Below, piece after piece: positions 10,701 to 21,342 of a DNA stretch of 64,000 nt. A program made the position numbers and the translations under genes. The notes below the pieces were generated by a model. It was given only the letters and a program-made list of their open reading frames with translations. It searched no databases and was not told where the DNA came from. Each line of letters opens with the position of its first letter. The stretch's first letter is position 1. The DNA comes from Primulina eburnea (taxonomy: Eukaryota; Streptophyta; Magnoliopsida; Lamiales; Gesneriaceae), in contig NW_027331510.1 in assembly GCF_022965805.1 (NCBI RefSeq), positions 434,001-498,000 on the forward strand. Reading direction: 5' to 3'.

Positions 10701-11184
10701 GTTCTTGAAAATATCTCCCTTTAGAGGTACGGTTTGATTTGGCATGCGAGGGAAATTATCTCCTCGTTATGTTGGTCCATACGAGATACTGGATCGAGTT
10801 GGTGATCTTGCGTATCGATTGGCATTGCCACCAGCTCTATCTGCTATTCATGATGTGTTTCATGTTTCTATGTTGAGGAAATATGAACCAGATCCATCAC
10901 ATGTGCTTGCACCTGATGAGGTTGAATTGGATCCTTTTCTTTCCTATGTTGAACAACCTGTTCGCATTATGGATCGAAAGGAAAAGATATTGAGAAATAA
11001 ATCGATTCCTCTCGTACGAGTGCAATGGACACGACACGGTGTTGAAGAATCAACGTGGGAACTGGAGAGCAAGATGCGAGATTCGTATCCGCATTTATTT
11101 GATTCTACGACATCTGTTCCATTGTATTCGATGTATTCTGATCCTTTTACTGATTTTAGTTTTGAGATGTACTATAACTGGTGA
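7780..11184 (+). pseudogene. Tekay pol: RT, RNase H, integrase, chromodomain
   Basis: In order: rest of protease (from 7780); reverse transcriptase with [13 protein letters not shown] and active site FIDDILVY (about 8775-8800); RNase H ([12 protein letters not shown], about 9208-9250); integrase HHCC zinc region ending CLVCQQ; DDE core at [15 protein letters not shown] and QTERTIQ; then a C-terminal chromodomain-like segment (VRVQWTRHGVEESTWELE, about 11015-11070). A nonsense codon at 10735-10737 splits integrase from the C-terminal part; the frame resumes unchanged. A chromodomain would direct integration to modified histones. The length is typical of Tekay polyproteins. The two stops make it non-autonomous. 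Confidence 0.92.
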
Positions 11185-11248
11185 CATATATATGTTTGCC
11201 AATGTTATGTATATAGAGATGTTTGAGATTTCGAGGACGAAATCTTTT

Positions 11249-11262
11249 AAGAGGGGGAGAAA
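11249..11262 (+). other. Tekay polypurine tract
   Basis: AAGAGGGGGAGAA-type purine run directly before the 3' LTR. It would prime plus-strand DNA. Confidence 0.85.
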
Positions 11263-13052
11263 TGTAAGGACCGTGTATCGTATTATCGTAAATCCTATGT
11301 GATTATCGATAATCTATGAAATTGTCATATGATTATGTATTTGATGTATATTATGAAAATGAATTGAGAAAATGAATATTGTATATGAATTGATGTTGTA
11401 CGAATTTGATTTAAGAGGCCGGACGCCAATGTTGTACAAAAAATGAAATATTTCTACAGAACAAGTGGCGCCCGGGCGGTAGAAAATGACCGCCCGAGCG
11501 CCAAGGAAGGAAAAGGTAGTGTTCGGGCAGAACACTCCGCGCCCGAGCGGTAATTTGTGACCGCTCGAGCGCGGTATAAGTTAACGCCGGGGGCAGAACT
11601 TCTCGCGCTCGGGCGCGAGAATTCTACCGCCCGAGCGCGGTAAACGGTGAGAGATAAGTTCGAGTTTGCTGTACGTTGTCTTCATTCCATTTCAGCAAAT
11701 TCAAGAGAGACCCGAGAGATTCAAAATTTCTTTCGTCCGATTCGACTTTGAAACGCCGTTTAAACGCGAAACAAATTATATATTTGTTATCTGCGCGTCA
11801 AGGGCTTCAGACTGAGGTAATTTTCTTCTGGTTTCAGCAGTTTTAAATATCAAAGTGCTGGAATAGCTAGTATTTGAAGTTGAATTTCTGATATGTAGTA
11901 GAATAACCGACAATAAACGTATATTCGAAGTCGGAATTGAATTATGATATGATTTGAATTTAATATGAATTATTGAAGTTTCAAATGATATTTGAAACTC
12001 ATATTAATGATTTTGGAGCATGTTATTGATTGAAATGAATATGTAATTGATGTAGATAAAGAGTATCTGCAGACTACATCAATTTGGAACGAAGAATTGA
12101 GGTATGTTGCGACCGGGTAACATACGACAGGTATCTGTATTATATGATATATGTTGAATTGATTTGATTGATTGGATTGAGAATATGTGTCTATATGCCT
12201 ATTTGTTGATTTATGTGGCATACATGACATTGAGATTTGAATATCGATGTATAAAATAAATGTTTTGTTAACACACATCATTTTATGCATACATCGATAC
12301 ATGACATGCACGTTGAGCTATGATCCTTGGATACCCTGATATGATTTGATTGGATTCCGGGGTTTGTGAACACAATGCTATGTTTGGTATTATATGACCC
12401 TTAAAACATAGACATTTGTGGCCCCATATGATTGGATATGAGATGTGGGATTGATGGCGCTTCGACGACGCTATCATATGTGTATTCCCATATCGGCCGG
12501 TGTGCCAGCTCGAGCATTGATTTGATTTGACAGCGATTCGATTGATTCTGACATGTGCTCAGTGGATGGGCATTTGACCTGATATCTCCACGACATACAT
12601 GCATTGCATACCATATATCATTGTTTAGATATCTGTGGTATATATGATTGGTTGTTCCATACGGAGCTTTGCTCACCCCCAAGGGGGGCTGTTGTTGTCT
12701 TTGTGTGTGGACAATGACAGGTACTCCAGGATATCAGGAGACCGGAGAGGGTACTTCTGGAGGGAGCCACAGCTTGGGCTGAGGTTTATGTTTATGTCTT
12801 GTTCCCAGTATATGTATATATATCTATATACCGGGGCATGTCCCGAGGATATTAGTTGGTTGTATATGATTGGTTTTGATTACGTGTGGGCGTGTTTTAT
12901 GATTTGAATTTAGATACTATTTTTAGTATGTAAATATCAGAAGAAATATTTTGGGCTCGTTGTAAAAGAAATTTTAAACTCGTTTTCCGCTGTAATTAAT
13001 TAACCCTAATCAGATTGTGTTGTAATAACGATTAGGAGCTAAGGGCCCCACA
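11263..13052 (+). repeat. Tekay 3' LTR
   Basis: 1790 bp, collinear with the 5' LTR. It is followed by the right TSD GAAGT at 13053-13057. The hairpin cluster is at 11467-11639. Confidence 0.95.
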
Positions 13053-13271
13053 GAAGTAGTACACGCCGCCATCCCCAACGTTCTTGTCATTTTGTCTGGG
13101 CCGAAATTCTACAATGATCTATCTTTTCTTATTAGCAAACCTGTGAATTTGAGTTACTCTAACAAGAATGTGTTTGAGCTTCATTGGTATAGTTTCACAG
13201 ACGACACAGCATGGCAATCGGGCAACCATAACCAAGTATGTGGGCAAGTTGCTGCAATAATTCTTCTTTGA
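13053..13271 (+). pseudogene. GH5 exon fragment 7, 3' piece
   Basis: Continues the copy interrupted at 4666. It starts with the duplicated GAAGT and reads through FELHWYSFTDDTAW to NQVCGQ. Confidence 0.8.
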
Positions 13272-13345
13272 AGCTCTCAAGTTTCTGAATGAGTAAAACA
13301 AAGTTATAACCAATAAACTTCATATAATGAAGCAAAATAAAAAAT

Positions 13346-13540
13346 TTACCTAGGCTGCTTCTTGTCAAAAGGTACAGAAAGATCAAAATTCGCGATAATC
13401 TTCTTTTCAATCGTATCAAGCTCTGATAATAAGTTGTCAAAGCTCCAATCAGGTTGTGGATCCGCCGTTATCCCATTAATATTTGGTGGGCAGTGAAGTT
13501 CCAAATTAACGACTCCCCTGAATTTTGACAACTTCATCAT
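13346..13540 (-). pseudogene. First-exon-like fragment, copy 6 (intact)
   Basis: Open 64 codons from MMKLSKFRGVV to KKQPR, then a GTAAAT donor-like site. A GA-rich leader precedes the ATG (13541-13570 in plus coordinates). Confidence 0.65.
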
Positions 13541-13671
13541 TCAGAATGCGCGTCTCTCTTCTCTCTCTCATATCTTCATATTAAAGTTGAAGGCGAGGCT
13601 AACATGCCAAAAATCGTTTGGGGGGGGGGACTTGAACATGAATTTAAAAATATTGATTTTGATGGGCTTGT

Positions 13672-13918
13672 AATGGAAAGTTACATGCAGAAAGGAGCAG
13701 AAGTAGTACACGCCGCCATCCCCAACGTTCTTGTCATTTTGTCTGGGCCGAAATTCGACAATGATATATCTTTTCTTATCAGCAAACCTGTGAATTTGAG
13801 TTACTCTAACAAGACTGTGTTTGAGCTTCATTGGTATAGTTTCACAGAAGACACAGCATGGCAATCGGGCAACCATAACCAAGTATGTGGGCAAGTTGAT
13901 GCAATACTTCTGCTTTGA
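13672..13918 (+). pseudogene. GH5 exon fragment 8
   Basis: Open copy ending NQVCGQVDA, with TED in place of TDD. It sits within an ORF that starts in linker sequence at 13604. Confidence 0.8.
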
Positions 13919-13992
13919 AGCTCTCAAGTTTCTGAATGAGTAAAACAAAGTTATAACCAATAAACTTCATATAATGAAGCAAAATAAAAAAT

Positions 13993-14187
13993 TTACCTAG
14001 GCTGCTTCTTGTCAATATGTACAGAAAGATCAAAATTCACGATAATCTTCTTTTCAATCGTATCAAGCTCTGATAATAAGTTGTCAAAGCTCCAATCAGG
14101 TTGTGGATCCGCCGTTATCCCATTAATATTTGGTGGGCAGCTAAGTTCCAAATTAATGAATCCCTTGAATTTTGACAACTTCATCAT
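13993..14187 (-). pseudogene. First-exon-like fragment, copy 7
   Basis: Open 64-codon copy with several substitutions (KGFINLELSC, SVHIDKKQPR). The donor-like GTAAAT is kept. Confidence 0.62.
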
Positions 14188-14323
14188 TCAGACTGCGCGT
14201 CTCTCTTCTCTCTCTCAAATCTTCATATTAAAGTTGAAGGCGAGGTTAACATGCCAAAAATCGTGGGGAGGGGGGAGGGGGGGCTTGAATATGAATTTAA
14301 AAATATTGATTTTGATGGGCTTA

Positions 14324-14568
14324 TAATGGACATGTACATGCAGAAAGGAGCAGAAGTAGTATATGCCGCAACCCCAAAGTTTTTGTCATTTCGTCTAGGC
14401 TGAAATTCGATAATGATCTATCTTTTTTATTAGCAAACCTGTGAATTTGAATTACTCTGACAAATTTGTATTTGAGCTTCATTGGTATAGTTTCACAGAC
14501 GGCACATCATGGCAATCAGACAACCCTAACCAAGTATTTGGGCAAGTTGCTGCAATAATTCTCTTTTG
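14324..14568 (+). pseudogene. GH5 exon fragment 9, decayed
   Basis: Frameshifted in the AANPNV and LLAN segments. The FELHWYSFTDGTSW part is still readable. Most similar to fragment 3. Confidence 0.68.
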
Positions 14569-14644
14569 AAACTCTCAAGTTTATAAATGAGTAAAACAAA
14601 GTTATAACCAATAAACTTCATATAATGAAACAAAATAAAAAATT

Positions 14645-14837
14645 TACCCAGGCTGCTTCTTGTCAAAAGGCACAGAAAGATATAAATTCGCGATAATCTT
14701 ATTTTCAATCGTATCAAGCTCTGATAATAAGTTGTCAAAGCTCCAATCAGTTTGTGGATCGCCGTTATCCCATTAATATTTGGTGGAGAGCGAAGTTCCA
14801 AATTAATGACTCCCCTGAATTTTTACAACTTCATCAT
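14645..14837 (-). pseudogene. First-exon-like fragment, copy 8, frameshifted
   Basis: It carries the same one-base loss in the GGATCCGCC segment as copy 3 (1821-2013), so these two units probably descend from one duplicated block. Confidence 0.6.
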
Positions 14838-14967
14838 TCAGACTGCGCGTCTTTCTTCTCTCTCTCAAATATTCATATTAAAGTTGCAGACGAGGCTAAT
14901 ATGCCAAAAATCGTGGGGGGGGGGGGGGTGCTTGAACATGAATTTAAAAATATTGATTTTGATGGGC

Positions 14968-15204
14968 TTGTAATGGACAGGTACATGCAGAATGGAGTAG
15001 AAGTAGTACACGCCGCCAACCCCGACGTTCTTGTCATTTTTTCTGGGCTGAAATTCGTTAATGATCTATCTTTTTTATTAGAAAACCTGTGAATTTGAGT
15101 TACTCTAACAAGATTGTGTTTGAGCTTCATTGGTATAGTTTCACAGACGACACATCATGGCAATCAGGCAACCCTAATCAAGTATGTGAGCAAGTTGCTG
15201 CAAT
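14968..15204 (+). pseudogene. GH5 exon fragment 10, frameshifted
   Basis: Split near 15088 like fragment 4, and like fragment 4 it runs directly into block B. This supports a higher-order repeat. Confidence 0.7.
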
Positions 15205-15210
15205 AATTCT

Positions 15211-15430
15211 CCTTTTACAAACAAAACGTCGCTGGAGTAGACAAATGAGTACCTTGGGAAGGTTCAAATATGAAATTAAAATATGAAACACTGAGGCGAC
15301 CTTTGAGCGCAGCGAAGAAAGATGTAATTTGGGCTAACGCAGAGAGTGCAGAAATTAATTTGAAGTATGAAAGGCGTAGAGATATTTTCTTAAATAGCTT
15401 TGGAACGCACTCATTATTAATTTTAATCAT
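15211..15430 (+). pseudogene. Array block B, copy 4
   Basis: Same fragment as at 2396-2618 in the same long-unit context. Confidence 0.45.
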
Positions 15431-15435
15431 AAAAT

Positions 15436-15866
15436 AATTAATTCCTAAAAAAATATAAAAATAAAAGAAATATGCAATGAAAAGATATATATTTTAAATT
15501 TAAAAACCTAAAAAAAATTATAAAAGAAATTGAAAGCGCTCTTTACTTGCCACAAGAGTTATTTGTTTTATTTCATTTTGTCGATAAATATTATCATCAA
15601 AATTGTATAATATTCATGTAAAAATCGTAATTAAACTCACTGATGAGAACAATATTTTCTACGAGAATGAAGAATAAACAGTGTAGGTACAAGTATGGTT
15701 TGACTTCCGCAGAATGCGTCACAAGTATACATTAAAAAAAAGTAATAACGACTTCAATTTTTACGTTCTAATAAAATATATACCCATACTGAAGATCATC
15801 CTATATTATTAGGACGAGTTCCAATTAATAGTAATTGGTTACATGCATAATAAAAGATATCCTTTT
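15436..15866. other. AT-rich array blocks D and C
   Basis: Non-coding. Repeats 2640-3042 with small changes. No gene is seen. Confidence 0.65.
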
Positions 15867-16085
15867 ACAAACAAAACGTCGCTGGAGTAGACAAATGAGT
15901 ACCTTGGGAAGGTTCAGATATGAAATTAAAATATGAAACACTGAGGCGACCTTTGAGCACAGCGAAGAAAGATATAATTTGGGCTAACGTAGAGAGTTTA
16001 GAAATTAATTTGAAGGATGAAAGGCGTAGAGATATTTTCTTAAATAGCTTTGGAATGTACTCCTTATTAATTTTAATCATAAAAT
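15867..16085 (+). pseudogene. Array block B, copy 5
   Basis: Second block B of this long unit. Several changed codons (DIIWANVESLEI) make it the most divergent copy. Confidence 0.42.
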
Positions 16086-16146
16086 AATTAATTCCTAAAA
16101 AACTCTAAAAATAAATTAAATATGCAATAAAAAGATATGTATTTTA

Positions 16147-16277
16147 ATGGGCATGTAATGGACAAGTACATGCAGAAAGGAGCAGAAATAGTACACGTCG
16201 CCAACCCCAACGTTCTTGTCATTTTGTCTTGACCGAAATTCGACAATGATCTAGCTTTTCTTATTAGCAAACCTCTG
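16147..16277 (+). pseudogene. GH5 exon fragment 11, 5' piece
   Basis: GH5 start cut by the copia insertion. It carries a nonsense TGA after FVLSC-like sequence near 16231. CTCTG at 16273-16277 is the left TSD. The copy resumes at 60662. Confidence 0.7.
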
Positions 16278-17445
16278 TGATAGGATCGGAAAAGAATTTA
16301 GAGGGTGGGGTGAATGAACTCTTTCAAAATCTTATTTGTTTTTTGAATTTTTTCTATCAACCTTTTTTAGGCGGTTGGAAAATATTTTCTCTAACGGTTG
16401 AAAACTTGAACTACTAATTGTGCGGAAAACAGTTCAGAGTATTTCAATGACCAATAAAATCAATGACACCTTCAACAATGATAAACGACTGAGAAATATT
16501 AAAGTATGCTAGAGATAGATGACACAGGATTTTATGGATGTTCGGAGATTGAATACTCCTACGTCACCCCTTCTTCCTTTGTTAGGAAGGATTCAATTAA
16601 AAGACTTTGACTTTACAAAATGTTTGTAACAGTCCGATCAAACCAGGACTTATCACACTGCCTGCATTGGAACTCTTAGTGATCACTTTACACTTCTGGA
16701 TATTAAGAACACCCAGTTCTCCAGAAACCACAAATTTTAATCAAGTAACCACAAGGTTACTGATATGAAACCGTAGTTTGTTTGAGTAACACGAAAAGAT
16801 CCTTGAATGATCAAATGTGTTCCTGTTGAACGGCGTGCAGAAAGAGAGCGAAGATGACTATTGACTATAATTGCGCTCTGAGATATTTGAAGGCAAGCTC
16901 AATGATCTTTTGGATTTCTGTATAAGCTGTATTGGTTCCCCTTGCGTTTTGGCTAGCAACCCTTTCTGTTGATATAGTCGAATGACTTAACGGTCGGAAA
17001 GGACAGTTAACGTAAACCTGAGCTTCTGAATCAGATGAGTCGCTTTCATATTTATGAGCAATAAATGTGCGCATTAAATCTTCCTTTTGCTTATCATAAA
17101 TCTGAAGCTCTTTCCTTGAGGATTTCCTTTTAAGGCAACTGTTCTCTTAGTATCAGAATAAGACGTCTATCTTTGAGCTTCCTGTCTGGGATAGAGAGAT
17201 AAATGCATATCATTCTTGAAATTGATGTGTAATCGTTGACTTCAAGGAGTTTTGAATGCATTCAACCGGTCAGAGAATGTCTTTTATTCTCTTAAATGAG
17301 CCGGTTCTCTTTTGCCGAAGTCTGAAGAGTCAGCGGTCGAAAATCAACGGTTTGAGAGCGGTTGGGTTAATTTAAATTCCAGCCGCGGTTGATTTTGATT
17401 TGTCATACACCAAAATTCTTGAAACCCAAGTTTCATTTCTTAACA
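16278..17445 (-). repeat. SIRE-like copia left LTR (its 3' LTR)
   Basis: 1168 bp. It matches 26603-27217 plus 60112-60661. In element orientation it starts TGTTAAGAAATG. Confidence 0.93.
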
Positions 17446-17462
17446 ATTTCCCCCTTTTTGGT
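17446..17462 (-). other. SIRE-like copia polypurine tract
   Basis: On the minus strand it reads CACCAAAAAGGGGGAAAT next to the LTR TG. It would prime plus-strand synthesis. Confidence 0.85.
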
Positions 17463-17724
17463 GATGACAAAACTAAGCTGAAAGTTTGTTTATCAGAACT
17501 AAGAACCTAGATTTTATTAACAAAAACCAAGGAACCAGAAATTATTTTATATAGAAAATCTTGAACTCTATTCTTTGGCTTTAGTCTTGTCTTCTTTTTT
17601 CTTCAGGACTGCTAATTCTTCTTGAATTTTCTTTTCCTACTCTCCTTCCCTCTTTTTGACATCACCATGAATTAGAAATTCCATAATTTCTGTAAGTTGA
17701 GTACCCTGGGCGTCCATTCGTTGT

Positions 17725-20295
17725 TCAAGACGAGTGATTTGTGCCGAAAGACCAAGGCACATATTGATATGAGCCGTATGATGATGATCCTGTCGGTAAA
17801 GTTCTTGTGGTCATGGCATCAAAGTCTCTGGTCATAGCACGTTTGATAGAGTAAAAGTCTTCTTTCAGATCAAATTGTTTGCGATTTAGAGCTAGGATAG
17901 ATTGATCCATATTTGCAAGACGGTTCAGAAGTTTTTGTTTGAAGTTTTCGTCGACAAATTCGTCCTCCTCAGATGCTGCCAGTTCAGCAAGTTGGTCAGT
18001 CTTGAAAGCAATTAATTTTGAGGAAGTTGCTTTGTCAGCAGATGCAGTAGATCCAGTCGCATGAGGTTCCGCCGTGATACTCTCAATAAATTGATCAATA
18101 TCCTCATTTGAGACGAAAGAGTCTGAACCGATTACCTTTGATTCCTCTGGTTTTTCAATTTGATGATTGGGTGAGGGAGTTATTGATGAGATGGGTACTC
18201 CAGCTTCCTGTACTTCCTTTGAGGGAGATTTTAGCTGTTCCTGTAAAACGATCGGAGTATCATCCGTAATGTGATCTTGCGAAGAGATAACGGGCTCTTG
18301 AAATGATTTAGTCGTATCAAAATCAGAAATAAACTGTTCTTCTTCAATAATTGAAAGAGATGGAGCTTCGTTTGAGTCATCAGGAGGTGGAGAGGCAGAT
18401 GCGCCCTGGGCATAAAGTGGTGGAGAGACAACTAAAAGAGCCGAAACATCCTGACAGCATTTTTGTTCAGCACTTGGAGGTTCTACCGCCATTTGTTTTT
18501 CAGAGGGTGTATGAGTGGGCGCTATATGAGTTTGTTGGTCGATTTCAAGAAGAGTCTCAGGTGAGGATGCTTTATCACGCGCATCTAATGAGTGGTCTTG
18601 ACCAGCGGAGAGAGCTTGTGGCTTTTCTGATTGTGGAATATTCTGAATAACATCTAGCTCCTTCTGAGCTGTTTTGGTAGTTTCTGGTGAAGAGGGTTTA
18701 GAGCTAGTGCTAGGAATGAACGAGGAGGCCTTGTGAGTGGCAATGCGGTCAATGGATGCAGAGCTAAGATCGTCATTAATATCCATCAAAGAGTCAAATT
18801 TACTTTGTTCAGCAATCTCCGGGAGATTGAGCTCCTGACGCATGTGTGAGACTGATATAGCTAATGACAAAGCGTCCATTTCAAGTTGAGATATGACTGC
18901 AGAGTCATCCTTGGCAGTAGGACATGTAGAGTCAAAATTTTTCCTTTTCAGCTGTATAAAGATTCGAAGATTGTTTTCTTTCATTTGAAGTTTCAGAAAG
19001 TCGCGTCTTTGAAGAACGGTTTGAATGTTTGTTGTTTCGGCCCATTCTAAAATGGACCGTTCAAGCTTGGCCGCTGCCTGTATCTTCCCGGTTTGAAGGA
19101 GCGAGTCAAAAGTTACATCAGTGCGATATTGAACCCATTTGTCAAACATCTTTATTTTTGTCTGAACTGCTTCATTGACACGCTGACTGGTAAGGATGAT
19201 GGCCGTATGAACTGCGTTTTTTTGTGGAGGATTATCAGTCATCACATGTTTGCCTTTATCAGTGGAGAGAATAATAGGAACTCCTGAATAGGAGGATTGA
19301 ATGTTGGGTTATGTAATTTGAATTTCTTTCAGCTTGGCGATAGAAACTGCAGGGAGAGGAGTAGGGATGAGTGGTGCAGAAATATGCTTGATTAGCTTAA
19401 TCTTTGTTGGGTGTGCTGTTCTTCGTTTCTTGAAAACCTGAGCAACTGGAACATCGTCTTTGGATTCATCATCAGAGCTTGTTTGAACAACCAGTCTTCT
19501 TTTGGCTTCTTTGGGAGTAGAGACACTCTATTTCTTTTGTTTCACATACTCGACACCATTTTCTGTTTTGACAGGGACGAACTCTTCATCTGTCGGTTTG
19601 TTTTTCTGAATGAATTTGTCAACCGATACCCAGGAAAACAATTTTGTTTTTCCAACCTCAATCATGTCAACCGGTTGGACTCCCGCTTTGATCAACATGT
19701 GGCAGATTTGAACCGCGAAACCGGGAGATTGATTTTCTTTCTTAATCATGGCTACCAGTATTTTGAAGAGAATATCAGACCAGTTGATTCGGAGATTTCA
19801 GGAGAGAGTGGCCATAACAAGGAATTTTTCCAAAGTAATTTTATCATATGCACCAGCTTTTGCAAGAATTCCTTTTGCCACAATATCGGCTAACAGTCGA
19901 AATTCGATCTTTAAGTCTCGCTTCTGGCATGTTGGATAAGAAATAAGAGAATCAGTAAGTGAAAAGCTTCTTCGCCAAATATCAATGTTGCCATCTGGTA
20001 GTGTTGAGAAGTCAGTCATGTCATTCGTTGGTAAGCTAAACAATTCAGCAAACACTTTCTGGGTGAAGATAAGTTGTTTGTTTTGAACCGAGCAAAGAAT
20101 TTCTCCGTTCTTCATGTGAGCAGAATCAAAGAATTCTTTCAGTAAGGTTTCAGAATAGTTGTAGCTGCAGCCCAGAAAAGTGCGAAGTCCAGATTCTTCG
20201 AGTGAACGGAACATAATCTTCATAGATTTGTTGGGCATCGCGAAGGTGGATGGGAAGTTGATAGCTACTGTATTTTGTGCAATGGAGGCAACCAT
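17725..20295 (-). pseudogene. Extra sense ORF downstream of copia pol, broken
   Basis: Minus-strand frame of about 850 codons made of pieces: ATG at 20295 to a TGA near 19798, an in-frame continuation to 19528, and a 506-codon part at 19245-17725. The N-terminal part (FLGCSYNYSETLLKEFF, VFAELFSLP, FRLLADIVAKG) is a globular domain. The middle holds DKWVQYRTDVTFDSLL. The long Ser/Pro/Glu-rich tail looks disordered. There is no obvious membrane anchor, so an envelope role is not supported. I recall similar ORFs in Lamiales databases mislabelled as a splicing factor; this is memory only. It would be translated from a spliced or separate transcript. Confidence 0.65.
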
Positions 20296-20760
20296 ATGTC
20301 TTCAATTTGCAAAGAACTTTGTTTGCTTGTGCCTGCAGAGTGAGTTCACTGAGAACGATGAAGTGAATGATGGTATGTATGTTCGTTTCAAGAGTGCACT
20401 AGTTAGGCCATGTGGAGGACTGTTAGTGGAGGATTTTTTGAAATATTTGAAAATTTGGACGGCAGTAAGATGAGTATTTTTAAATTTGAAGGATAAAACC
20501 GTCAGTTCATAAACGTTGTCAAAGAGTTGGAGTGTTTTTTACGAAAATGACATGGATGTATTATGTCCACAGAATTTGAACCGGCTGATTGATGTGATTA
20601 GGAAGGGATCGGTTAAAGAATATAATAATTATTCTTATCCATTGTTCCCCCTAAATACGTGTATGAATGATAATGAACCGTCGGTTGCTCCTGATAGAGC
20701 GCTTCACATTTCCCACCGTAGTCATGATGACTTTAAACTTTTGGCGTTTAGATTTTCACC
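20296..20760. other. Spacer between extra ORFs of copia element
   Basis: No convincing gene. A 105-codon plus ORF at 20516-20833 overlaps the TATA region of the antisense ORF and looks fortuitous. Confidence 0.5.
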
Positions 20761-20768
20761 TATAAATA
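20761..20768 (+). promoter_or_regulatory. TATA box of antisense ORF
   Basis: TATAAATA lies 45 bp before the ATG at 20806. This spacing allows a start about 30 bp downstream and a short leader. Confidence 0.6.
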
Positions 20769-20805
20769 CAAGCAGCTATGTTATCAATAAAATCAAAGAG
20801 AAGAG

Positions 20806-21165
20806 ATGGAGAGAGATAACAGCCCTGACTTAGCCGAAGAGTTCATGAGTTCTGTGGTGGTTTCTCGTAAACTGGATATTGAGGATCGAGTGATGAGGAA
20901 GACGCTGACTATGTGGGAGAAAGTTCAAAGACTCCAGTCCATTTCTGAATACGGACGAGCTGCTTCCTCCAGAGAGATTTCGGCACTGAGAAGATATCGG
21001 CGACGTCTTCGCGTGGCTGATAATGTTAGCGTCTTTTCTGACAAAGGAGTTTATCTTCTCATGCTGTTGAAGGAAAAGAGGGCTCTGAGAAAGATAGCCT
21101 TCTCAGAGGAGTTTGCACGTATTTCTATCGGAGGACTGAGCAGCTGGTTGCAGTTTGGAGGTTGA
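20806..21165 (+). CDS. Antisense ORF inside SIRE-like copia element, unknown function
   Basis: 119 codons on the strand opposite to the element's genes, placed between the RNase H region and the extra sense ORF. The start context GAGATGG is good. The protein is helical and basic (SREISALRRYRRRLRV, LLMLLKEKRALRKIAF), with no membrane segment and no recognised domain. A TATA box lies upstream at a fitting distance. Antisense extra ORFs are known in several plant LTR retrotransposon groups, so this may be an accessory gene or a captured host fragment. It is intact although pol is broken. Confidence 0.5.
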   Translation: MERDNSPDLAEEFMSSVVVSRKLDIEDRVMRKTLTMWEKVQRLQSISEYGRAASSREISALRRYRRRLRVADNVSVFSDKGVYLLMLLKEKRALRKIAFSEEFARISIGGLSSWLQFGG

Positions 21166-21342
21166 AAGTATATAGGGAGATTGAGAGTGTGTGTTCTCGC
21201 CTTTGTTGATGTACTGCCCCCGCCGTTTGTTTTGTACTGCCCATGTCGCTTGTTTTGTACTAGTTGATGGTTTCTTACCTCTCTTTTTTTTATATTATAT
21301 TTCCTGCAAAATTACACTGAGCATACAAAAAGACTAATCATA

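Larger units (their letters stand above)
4667..13052 (+). mobile_element. Ty3/gypsy Tekay-type element, complete but defective
   Basis: 8386-bp element with two 1790-bp LTRs (TGTAAGGACC to GGGCCCCACA), an initiator-tRNA-Met PBS, gag-protease-RT-RNase H-integrase-chromodomain order, a PPT and a 5-bp TSD GAAGT. I count about seven LTR differences by eye (about 0.4%), so the insertion is recent. The coding frame has one frameshift and two nonsense codons. Confidence 0.95.
13053..16277. repeat. Chimeric gene-fragment array, middle part
   Basis: Continuation of the array after the Tekay element. GH5 starts at 13672, 14324 and 14968 keep the 650-bp period. A long unit (14968 to about 16147) has the same 1180-bp length and block order as 2151-3333. 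The right end is cut by the SIRE-like copia element at 16278. Confidence 0.85.

Noticed and set aside
20516..20833. 105-codon plus ORF upstream of the antisense ORF
   Set aside because: It overlaps the TATA box and the next start codon, has no recognisable composition and is best seen as leader and promoter sequence.
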